DNA of 64,000 nt from Mytilus edulis (lineage: Eukaryota > Mollusca > Bivalvia > Mytilida > Mytilidae), in the NCBI RefSeq assembly GCF_963676685.1, contig NC_092347.1, positions 92,508,208-92,572,207 of the forward strand, in the 5' to 3' direction. A program made the position numbers and the translations under genes. This document shows, one piece after another, positions 13,501-22,112 of the stretch. The stretch's first letter is position 1. Every line of letters begins with the position of its first letter. The notes under the pieces are model-generated. The model was not told the origin of the DNA, ran no database searches, and worked only from the letters and a program-made list of their open reading frames with translations.

Positions 13501-16500
13501 GATACTTTTTTAGCGTAGGTTGTGTCATTTTCTTTCTCCTTGCAATCCGTAAATATGTAAAACATTCTGGAAATTTTCAAGGAAATTCTGCAGGAATCAT
13601 ATGTATAAAATACATATATCCTATATGTGGTGTTGCGATTGTTTTGCACTGGGCTTTGCAAGGACTACCTCAGCCAATATTAGATGCTTTACCAGTGTGG
13701 CAACAGATATTTTTGCCAAGACTTGTGTATATACTTCTATTCATATCATTCATAGCTACCACCATTAAACCATTAACAATTCATTTACTACCGAAACAGG
13801 AGAAGTTTTCTGTTCAAGCTGATGGAACTGTTATACCGCAGGTTTACAACAAACTCAAGCAAAATTTTAAAGATGAGAAAGAGGCTGAGCATCCACCAAT
13901 TGTGTTTGGTCTAGGAACAACATACTCGTCAGCGCTGATCAACTTTGTTGTGATCTTCTACTTATTACTTGTTCTGCTGTTGGGAGATGGCCCTTCACCT
14001 AGCCTATTATTTGCATTCTTATCAGTTTTGTTATTTTTAGAAGTATATACAGCTTCGGGAACATTTACAAAGATGATTTTCTCAGGAGATGAAAGTTCAG
14101 GATTTGGGTTGACTAAAGCATGTAAGTATTTTGTATATAACTATCCATACTTTAAAAAAACAAAGGTAGAATAAACAACTTTCAAATTCATGCATTTTCT
14201 AAGCTTGTGATTTTATGTCAAAGTAAGAAGTGATAGTTCAATTACTTCATTAAAGTTGACTTCTAATGTCAATTAGGGTAACTCATTCACAAAATACCCT
14301 GAGATCGGTCTACATGGATGTATATGGGGCATTCAGAGATAACTAGCTGATGAGGCATGGGAAATATTTTTAAAATAATGTTATACTAAAATACATGTTA
14401 TAACATATACACAGTAAAACTTTTTTTTTACAATAAAAACAAAAAAAATGATCTATCCTAGCTTAACATTAGACATACACCTTATACAGTCAGAGCTGTT
14501 ATATAATGTTCTTACATGTTCAACTGTTGAAATTTATTTTATTTCATTATGTTTTTGTCTTCATTGTCTGATGATATCATGTTAACATCCATTGTGAGAA
14601 ATTGGGTTCAATTCCCAGTCTCAATAATCCAGATTCTAAAGTTGGTATTCACTACTTCTCGATCAAACACACAATAATATGAAGAAAGAGACAATACAGG
14701 TCAGCTTGGAGTAAGACCATTGTACTGGTATCCCATATTATGTCATGGGATCTGTTTCTTTCTGATGTTAACCTGTTTTGGCCTTTTTCAAGGTGGTGTT
14801 AACTGTTATCTGAGATAAATTAAAACTGTTAAACTGTTTTCAACCCACTGTGTTAACTGTTATCAGCATTTTTGCATTTGTTGTTAACTGTTTTGGCCAA
14901 AATCGAGGTGTGGTTAACATGTTAACGGACATGACCCCCTATTGCCCCCCTCTTGAAACTCAGTTCCAATTGTAACTTTCTGAATATGATTGTAATATTT
15001 GCCACTGGATGCTGAACAATACTCAATCAACAATTTTATCATTTTCCATATTGCAGGAAAGCTTATTATATATAATAACATGATTAACAAAATCAATTAT
15101 TGGTAGTCCAAGTAAATAACATTTGCTCACCTTTACAGAGTAGTGGTTATGTCAACATTGCTTTCTACTTGTTTTTATTTGTAGGTAAAGTAAATAACAT
15201 TTGGCCACCAGTTGTGTTTATGTCAACGTTGTTTGCCACATTATTTTATTCTACTGGACATCAAGCTACAGTACCATCAATTAAGTGGGAATCTGCATTT
15301 ACTGGTTTCCATGGTGATTTTGACTACAATATCATTCCTGCTATCTTGATCACTTTAAACACTTTTGCTGCAGAAGTATTCTATAGCATTCTGTGTCCAC
15401 TGCTTGTCATATGGCCACTGACCGATGGATTGTTTCTAAAATCCATGGCAACAAAGAAGGAAGAACCAGGACATTGGAAGGGGGATTTCCTGTTGTTGGA
15501 GGACGAAGATGTCTTTAAACAGATGTTGTTTAGACTCTTTTCTTCTATGTTTCTATTTCAGGGAATCAAGGTAAAGTCTCGAAATTATCTTAGGTTATAA
15601 GTACATCTTAAATAAAGAGATTTTATATAAATACAAGAAGATGCGGCATGGTTGCCAAAAAGACAACTCTCCACCAAACCAAATAATGTAGAAGTTAGCA
15701 ACTATAGGTCGTCATATAGCCTTAAACATTGAAAAAAAAAGCATACCACATAGAAAGCTATTGAAGGCATGAAAAATGTAAAACAAATCAAGCAATCAAA
15801 TCTTATATTTGCTCAATCTCAATCTATCTCAACAGCTACAAGTATGAGACAACAACATTGACAACAATATAAATGCAGGTCTGTTTATTGATCATCACAA
15901 TGTATGACTAATTGATTGGTGGTTGCTTTATGTCACATCACAATGTATGACAGTAATGACTGTTGTATTATGAATTTTTCAAATTTTTACAATGAAATTA
16001 AAAGGCTTTTATATATTAGTCATAATTTTTTTTAGAAAAATTTTCATCTGTTTTTAACCTTTAAAAAGTGTAAAGAAAAACAGCAAACTGCTGATGAAAT
16101 GAAGATATGATTATAATAAATGAACCTTTTTAGTTGTAATAAAAAATTACTTAGCATTATAAATCTATCAAATAATATCATCCAGTTGTTCATAATACAA
16201 AACATAAACTTTACGTAGAATGAACAACGTTCATAACTTTCAATGAAAAACTTTCAATAATCTCATTGACATTGAAAATATTTTGAACAGATTGTATACA
16301 TGTTATTTTCTTTTTCATGTGACATATTTTAAAGTAATATACCTTATGAATTAATTTAAAAAAAAAATCATGAATATAAAATATCTTTTTTAGGTTTTTG
16401 GTTCAATGTGTGCAGCCGCTTTACATAGACGACATCTAATGGTATGGAAGATATTTGCTCCAAGATTCGTCTTTGCTGCCGTATCAAGCTTTGCTGTATT

Positions 16501-16594
16501 TACTTTTACATTATTGACATATTTGATTATTATCAATATTCACCATGCATTGACAAGATGGGTTAAGCAACTAGAACATAAAAAGAAAAAATAA
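4595..16594 (+). CDS. PIGO: GPI ethanolamine phosphate transferase 3 (PIG-O), complete
   Basis: Six exons: 4595-5346, 6129-6288, 7279-7428, 12528-14121, 15185-15570, 16394-16594. All junctions are GT..AG and the sum is 3,243 nt (1,080 codons plus stop), close to the roughly 1,090 residues of vertebrate PIG-O. The enzyme adds the terminal ethanolamine phosphate to the third mannose of the GPI precursor in the ER membrane, the group later linked to protein. Residues about 5-25 form an anchor. The lumenal alkaline-phosphatase-fold domain has metal-binding motifs: 'IIIVIDALRYDF' (D73), 'DPPTTTLQRLKGLTTGSLPT' (T120-T122 region), 'GDDTW' (170-171), 'GVDHCGH' (D226, H230) and 'GDHGMTKTGDHGGDS' (D268, H269, H277). 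From about residue 400 there are many membrane spans, and the tail 'RRHLMVWKIFAPRF' is typical. The start at 4595 was chosen because it directly precedes the anchor; an in-frame ATG at 4472 would add 41 residues. No break is seen in the gene. Intron 3 (5.1 kb) holds several mobile elements. Confidence 0.96.
5437..5735. repeat. Dispersed repeat with 'ggggac..agtcc' ends, PIGO intron 1
   Basis: This roughly 300 bp stretch in PIGO intron 1 starts near 'aatatgagacaggtgttacc' and ends with 'ggggactttgtcccc'. A related copy at 42107-43760 shares the 5' part and the 3' part ('gttaatgatttt', poly-T, 'ataggggact') but is split by another element. A short end fragment lies at 41118-41160. The family identity is unknown. 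Confidence 0.6.
6776..7080 (+). repeat. Dispersed mussel-type repeat ('gatatgattgccaatgagac' family)
   Basis: This copy in PIGO intron 2 carries the block sequence of the family: 'tgattgccaatgagacaact', then 'gagaccaaatgacacagaaa', then 'taggtcactgtacaacc', then 'ccataccacatagacagcta'. Related copies in this window lie at 15635-15850, 32864-33120, 34542-34680, 39645-39960, 45765-46120, 47540-47820 and 61505-61830, and reversed fragments at 57570-57625 and 58155-58262. The short open frame across it is not a gene. Confidence 0.8.
7369..8063 (+). repeat. Near-identical 341-bp tandem duplication over PIGO exon 3 end
   Basis: The segment 7369-7709 (last 60 bases of exon 3, its donor, and 281 bases of intron) is repeated at 7722-8063. 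The copies differ by little more than one T in a poly-T run, so the event is recent. The 12 bases between them, 7710-7721, match PIGO exon 1 (see findings). Minus-strand open frames that recur in both copies are shadows. Confidence 0.93.
8400..8720. repeat. Two tandem copies of a ~160-bp repeat
   Basis: Two diverged units each read 'tctctaacttaagtttg', 'atacacaatgcttattacca', 'ttctagagttatg' and 'cctttacaaa'. The same tandem arrangement occurs again at 10240-10535, and a single fragment at 45635-45705. All lie in introns of PIGO or the WD40 gene. No coding potential is seen. Confidence 0.75.
9157..9202. repeat. Perfect 46-bp palindrome without spacer
   Basis: Two 23-base arms meet at 9179/9180 ('catttg|caaatg') with no mismatch and no loop. 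It lies in PIGO intron 3, outside the other elements mapped there. Confidence 0.97.
9465..9535. repeat. Short hairpin with 17-bp arms
   Basis: The arms 'tgacatcttgaaaggct' (9465-9481) and its reverse complement (9519-9535) enclose 37 bases. One arm alone recurs at about 22496-22513 in UBL7 intron 1, next to 'taatta' in both places, which suggests the arm is a mobile-element end. Confidence 0.85.
10240..10535. repeat. Second tandem pair of the ~160-bp repeat
   Basis: It has the same block order as 8400-8720: 'aagtttgactatgccaaatg', 'acacaatg', 'ggtggtgtcac', 'ctagagttatg', then a second unit with 'aagtttgcctttaccaaatg'. Diverged from the first pair and within the same PIGO intron. Confidence 0.7.
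10922..11734. mobile_element. TTAA-flanked foldback element, 0.8 kb
   Basis: The left end 'TTAA acagtcaggggacttact' is matched in reverse complement by the right end '...agtaagtcccctgactg TTAA'. Each end continues into its own small hairpin ('aagtgattttttaatcactt' on the left, a related one on the right), so inverted homology extends about 55 bases. The flanking TTAA fits a piggyBac-type target duplication, though the first TIR base differs by a one-base indel. There is no transposase, so it is non-autonomous. It lies in PIGO intron 3. Confidence 0.75.
11731..12362. mobile_element. TTAA-flanked MITE, 0.63 kb, TIR 'aggggcact'
   Basis: The ends are 'TTAAAGGGGCACT' and 'AGTGCCCCTTTAA', with TTAA on both sides. 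The left TTAA (11731-11734) is also the right TTAA of the preceding element, so the two abut exactly. No transposase is present. It contains a perfect 70-bp hairpin at 11881-11950. Confidence 0.8.
11872..11959. repeat. Perfect 30-bp-arm hairpin between 9-bp direct repeats
   Basis: Arms 11881-11910 and 11921-11950 are perfect reverse complements with a 10-base loop ('gctaccctcc'). The unit is bracketed by the direct repeat 'agaaacatt' (11872-11880 and 11951-11959). It sits inside the TTAA element 11731-12362. Confidence 0.95.
14740..15035. repeat. Repeat rich in 'gttaactgtt' motifs, PIGO intron 4
   Basis: This degraded repeat contains several 'gttaactgttwt' and 'ttttggcc' blocks, then 'gttaacatgttaacgg' and 'tgccactggatgctgaacaa'. 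The last motif recurs at about 33690 and 57245. No coding content is seen. Confidence 0.5.
15107..15184 (+). other. Degenerate upstream copy of PIGO exon 5 edge; possible alternative acceptor
   Basis: The stretch starting 'ggtag|tccaagtaaataacattt' mirrors the true acceptor region 'tgtag|gtaaagtaaataacattt' 78 bases downstream. Matching continues to 'gttatgtcaacattgctt' against 'tttatgtcaacgttgttt'. The 78-base offset keeps the frame and there is no stop, so use of the AG at 15105-15106 would insert 26 residues. Confidence 0.6.
15635..15850 (+). repeat. Diverged copy of the 'gattgccaatgag' repeat family, PIGO intron 5
   Basis: It begins 'aagatgcggcatggttgcc' and continues 'agacaactctccaccaaacc', 'ataggtcgtcatatagcc', 'cataccacatagaaagct'. 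More diverged than the copy at 6776. Confidence 0.7.
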
Positions 16595-19500
16595 GGAAAA
16601 AGACATACTTATTGCCATAACAGCAGAGTATATAATTAATGTGTTTCTAGTTAACAGCATATCATCAATGGTGACTGTTTTGCCCTACACCTTCAGTCAT
16701 TGGTCATTGATTTGTACATGTAGTTTACATGTAGATTACATGCTGCCATTTTATTTCATCATTTTCAATTATCATATTAAGCACACAAGAGACATGTCTC
16801 TGTGTCAACAATTTTTTTGTCTATTAAACAAAAATAATGCAGCTTAATATTACAAAATCTTATTTTTTTGAGACAGAAAAAAATATTGGTTTTTCATTTT
16901 CACTAATAGTATACACCTATTGACTGGGTGTGAGGGTAATAGCAAGTTTGTTGTCCCTGAGGTACCAACTATTGCTCGAGGCAAAGCCGAGAGCAATAGT
17001 TGGTATGCGAAGGGACAACAAACTTGCTATTACCCGCACACCCAGTCATTAGGTGTTTTATTATACTGAACAACACAGCCATTAAGTATTTTATATATAT
17101 ACCAAATAACTAATTTTCTAAAAGTGTATATATATCATCTGCAAGAAAACAAAAATATCACATAACTTTATATGCACATGATGAACTATACTTTTTTATA
17201 ATTCGTTTTGTATTAATAAATATTTCATTAATTAATTTCAATCAAGACTAGAAATACTTGTGTTAAACTTTCTGTGCTTATAACAAATTCTAGCTAAAAT
17301 ACACCAAACGCAAATTCACTTTTAATATACGGAGAGCGAACCCATATTAAGGATAAGGTACTACATTTTAGATCTTTAAAAAAATCCCCATGAAGATTTT
17401 TTCTTCTTTTTAATGATTGCTTCTTATAAGTGAAATTACAATCAACACAAACAGATCCCACCGTTTACAATATTAGCGGGAGTTTGACGTTGCAAAGCAT
17501 ACGTAACCAAGCAGAGTAGTCAATGACATCATTGTCGTCCAATGAAAAATAAGCATGAAAAAGTACGGGAAAGATGATTATGAAACTATTCACCGGGGCA
17601 ATAGTCTTTGAAACTATTGAATGGCAAATGGTTCTGTGGAATGAAATAGCACAACTATTTCATTACTTTTGATATAGAAAAAACACACTGAAGTATAATA
17701 ATATCATTTATTGAACTATCTTTTACTTGACATGAATTATATCCTTTTCAGCAGAAAGGTTTACAACTGTATGCCAATTTTATAAAATGATGAATGACTA
17801 ATGATTTTAGCATGGTCATTTGTATGTATGTTTGAAAATAAAGAGAATTACTGATTTATTAGTTTTATATTATTTTCACTAAAATAGTAAAATACCATAA
17901 TGCAGTAGATCAATTTTTAGGTACTCATAATTATAATATTAAGTTCACTTCAGAAATGTTTTAGAAATTGATGTTTAGTAAGTATCATGCAAACAATTAC
18001 TTTTTGTAAGCTTATGTGTAATCATGTTGGAAAAATTCTGTAAAGTGTAAATGGAGATTTTTTTTTAGTTGCAGTTTAGAAATTTATATGTATATAGAAT
18101 CAGATATCCTAATAGATATTATTTGTATGCTTAAGTGTAAAAAAAATTGGAATAACCATGTGAACAGAGATTTATGTGTAGTTGCAATGTGTCTGTGGTG
18201 TTAGTCTGTTGGAACAATATATCAATGTATATTAATTACAATGAGATTTAACTAATCAAGAAACAGTAAATGGAGATTCTTACAGAGAAAAACTGTATTT
18301 ATAATAAAATTAATGCTTTAAGTGCTCATTATAATGACATGGTCAACTTTTCTATGATGAACTTGGTGCATTTGTTAATAACTTGTTATATGTTTTTTTT
18401 TATTTTTTCATATTTATGTGTAAATATACAAATGTAAATGACATTGGCAAAATCTGACAACAGTAGTTGTTGTCATGTTTATATTTGAAATAAAAGTGCT
18501 GTCTTCTCATGTTCTAATTATTGTATCATACATTATCAGTCTATCTTCTGGAAACTTGGTTAAATTTACCAAAGTATCAAAACAAAGGATATGAGTCATC
18601 TATCCATGACACAAAATGAGTACATGCACAGCAACAAAAAACATGTAAGAAGCAAAGGAACAGTTCTTGTATTGCTATTCTTCATCTCAAAGTCATAGTG
18701 AGGCCTTCAACGCAGAGCAAAAATGAACTTGTACCTCACTGCACTAAGATGGGGCGGGGTCTAGCACTGGCTTGAGCGAAATTCTTGGCAAAAAATTTGG
18801 ATAGACTTTGTAAGATGTAACACCACCTAATTGGGTCCAAAAAAGAACATAAGGAAAGTAGTACATATTTAAAACAAAAAAGTTCCTATGCACAGGTGTA
18901 AACCATGTAGCATATATTTTAGTAATTAAGGTATCAGATAAAAGGGGAAGGAGTGGTGATCCTTGTAGAACACTCAATTCACTGATAATTCTGAATAATA
19001 CAAAAATGTCTGAATGAACTCTGAAATTGAGGACATATATAGCCTGTTTCTCAGATAAGAAGTGCCTGGTTTGGTGTATCCGAAATTTTGGTAACCAGTG
19101 CAATACAGTCGAGTATATATTAACACAAAGGTCAAGGACAGTCAGACTCGAGGTCAAAAGGCATCAGAAGTATAAGGGTTGTTTACAAGTAATACCAAAC
19201 ACAAAACATTTGGTTATTATATGGATTAAATTTTGAATGAGGTTATTTGATTTTTGAAGGTTTCAATCATTTTATAGGTTATTAACTGGTGATGTGTACA
19301 TAGCCCCCTGTTTATTTAAAAATCTATGGCTTTCCCACATTTTGAATCATGTAGAGAATGAGGATGTGCATCAGAAAACAATTGTTTTACAAACTTTAAA
19401 ATCATTTTATGTTTATATAATATGTTGATGAAGCATTCCAAAATAGGTCAGTTTCTCAGTTACTTTAAATGATAGGTAAATTATATTTGGTATTTAGGAT

Positions 19501-19732
19501 GGTTGTTGGAGGTATTTGCCCTTCTGACTGGATTCATCTGACATTCCAATACCGGTATGCAAGCATAACCTTATTTCATAGTTTATGATCAATGTTGATC
19601 TTTTGGGATTTTACAACAGATTCCCAATAACTATGAGTTACATCTCAGTTGTATTTTTGTATAGAACCATAGTAAGGTGTAATTGGGAAAAAAATTGTAT
19701 TAAATTTCATAAGTCTGAATCACTTTAACATC
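16595..19732. other. PIGO 3' UTR and intergenic spacer
   Basis: The PIGO 3' UTR begins directly after the TAA ending at 16594. Candidate poly(A) signals 'aataaa' occur at 17837-17842 and near 18489, but none is decisive. The stretch contains a large hairpin at 16914-17055. Open frames at 18744-19236 show no family features. Confidence 0.5.
16914..17055. repeat. Long imperfect hairpin, ~60-bp arms
   Basis: The left arm runs 'cacctattgactgggtgtga...ttgttgtccct', then an inner stem 'accaactattgctc'. The right arm returns 'gagcaatagttggt...agggacaacaaacttgctat...cacccagtcattaggtg'. There are a few mismatches and small asymmetric bulges, and the apical loop is about 13 bases. It is probably a miniature element or an element end; no clear TSD was found. 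Confidence 0.9.
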
Positions 19733-21155
19733 TAGTCCTATAATAAAAGACTGCATGTTCATATCATTTACATTTAATGTTTTTTATCAGATTTTTAGCT
19801 CACCTGGCCCGAAAGGCCAAGAGAGCTTTTCTCATCACTTTGCGTCCAGCGTCGTCTTCGTCGTTCGTCATCGTTAACTTTTACAAAAATCTTCTCCTCT
19901 GAAACTACTGGGCCAAAATTAAACCAAACTTGGCAACAATCATCATTGAGGTATCTAGTTTAAAAAATGTGTCCGGTGACCCGGCCAACCAACCAAGATG
20001 GCCACCATGGCTAAAAATAGAACATAGGGGTAAAATGTAGATTTTTGGCTCATATCTCTGAAACCAAAGCATTTTTGACGGTGGCAACTCTTCAACTACA
20101 GTACTATTATTCCTTAATTTTAACGATATTTTGCCGTTTTGGGTTATTATCTTCAATACTTTTATAGATAGAGATAAACTGTAAACAACAATAATGTTCA
20201 GCAAATTAAGATCTTCAAAAAGGTCAAAATCACCAAAATGGTCATTTGACCCCTTAAGGAGTTGTTGCCCTTTATAGTCATTTTTTACCAATTTTTCGTA
20301 AATTTTTGTAATCTTCTACAAAAATCTTCTCCTCTGAAACTACTGGGCCAAATTTAATCAAACTTAGCCACAATCATCATTGGGGTATCTATTTAAAAAA
20401 TGTGTGCGGTAACCCAGCCAGCCAACCAAGATGGCCGCCATGGCAAATAATAGAACATGGGGGTAAAATGTAGATTTTGGCTTATAAATCTGAAACAAAA
20501 GAATTTAGAGCAAATCTGACATGGGGTAAAATTGTTTATCAAGTCAATATCTATCTGCCCTGAAATTTTCAGACGAATTGGACAACTGGTTGTTGGGTTG
20601 CTGCCCACCAATTGGTAATTTTTAAAGAAATTTTGCCATTTTTGGTTATTATCTTGAATACTATTATAGATAGAGATAAACTGTAAACAGCAATAATATT
20701 AAGCAAAGTAAGATCTACAAATAAGTCAACATCACCAAAATGGTCAGTTGGTCCCTTAAGGAGTTATTGCCCTTTATATAGTCAATTTTTAACAATTTTC
20801 ATTAATTTGGTATTTTTGTAGTAAATTTTTACAAAATATTTTCCTCTGTAATGAAAAGGTTCAAGTTTATTATAGATAGAGAAAATTGTAAGTAGTTAGA
20901 ATGTTCAGTAAAGTAAGATCTACAAACACATCACCATCACCAAAACACAATTTTGTCATTAATCCATCTGTGTAATTTGTTTAATATGCACATCGACCAA
21001 GGTGAGTGACACAGTCTCTTAAGAGCCTCTAGTTTTGGTTCATATCATTTACATTCAACAGAGGTTCAACATTGATATTAAAAAAAAAAAAATCTGATAA
21101 AAAATGAATGTAAATGATATGAACCTGCACTGCAGAGTCTTATATTATAGGACTA
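19733..21155. mobile_element. Long-TIR element with 9-bp TSD (Mutator-like)
   Basis: The ends are 'tagtcctataataaaagact' on the left and the reverse complement of 'tagtcctataatataagact' on the right. Inverted homology continues about 60-65 bases through 'gttcatatcatttacatt' and 'ttttttatcaga'. The TSD 'tttaacatc' is at 19724-19732 and 21156-21164. A 9-bp TSD and long TIRs fit MULE-type transposons. The body (19795-21030) is a separate repeat, 'tagctcacctggcccgaaagg', with two internal tandem units starting near 19873 and 20311, probably nested. No transposase is present. Confidence 0.85.
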
Positions 21156-22112
21156 TTTAACATCAGGAACGCTCATATCCAAATATTGAAAATGTCTATC
21201 TGAAGGTTCAATGATAATGTTAAGTTATTGGGATACCTGAAGTAAGATCTTGATTTTAAAGTTCATTAGCACAAATGCTCAATCCTTATCAGTAAGATAG
21301 ATGAGACATCTGTATGTAGCAGGATGATGATAGGGTACAGAAAAATAAGAGATCACACAGAAAGCAGCATGAAACTACATACAGTAAGACTAAAGAGTGT
21401 TTAGTTTTAGAAGAAAACATGAAATTAAAGATACATTGTAGTAGGCTGAAATGAGATATTCTATTGAATATATCTATTAAACTATTTAATATAGTTGCCT
21501 ATTGATTTCTCTCAGATAAATTAGGAACACACTGAACAAAATCCCTTATTGAATCATGATAACTTAAAGTATAAAGTATATGACTATCAATAGAAGAGAA
21601 TATTTAATTTTAATTAATGGTTCAAATGGGATGTACAATAAAGCTGACATTTATTTATAAACACAAATACTGTATGTAAACCATATAGATTTTAATGATA
21701 ACAGGGCCCAGTCTTCTTATATTAAGGTATGTACAGATCCTCTAAAAGGGGTAATTTAATAAAGAAAATCTGAAAAAGATGAATGAAAGCGGTGGCTAAT
21801 TTAGCAATAATTAACTTTTATGCTTTTTAATTTTTAGTTGTTTGTCACCAGAGATAATGATGTGCTACAAGGCAGCGCTCTAACAGACTGAGCTAAAGAA
21901 GAATTTCCCCATTAAATTTTATTGTCCATAAGATTTTTTTAACAATACTGTCCATCTTTGAAAAAATATCAAATAAGGAAATTATTCTTATGTCGCCCGA
22001 ATGAAACCGGTACTACAATACTTTTTTTTTAAATTACTGGTTCCTTTTTATTTACTTTGATTTTGTAACGGAGAATAGACCGTATAATACTAAACCAGTT
22101 TACAAAACAGCA

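Noticed and set aside
18744-19236. 137- and 69-residue frames on opposite strands
   Set aside because: No recognisable domain, no splice partners, in repeat-rich intergenic sequence.
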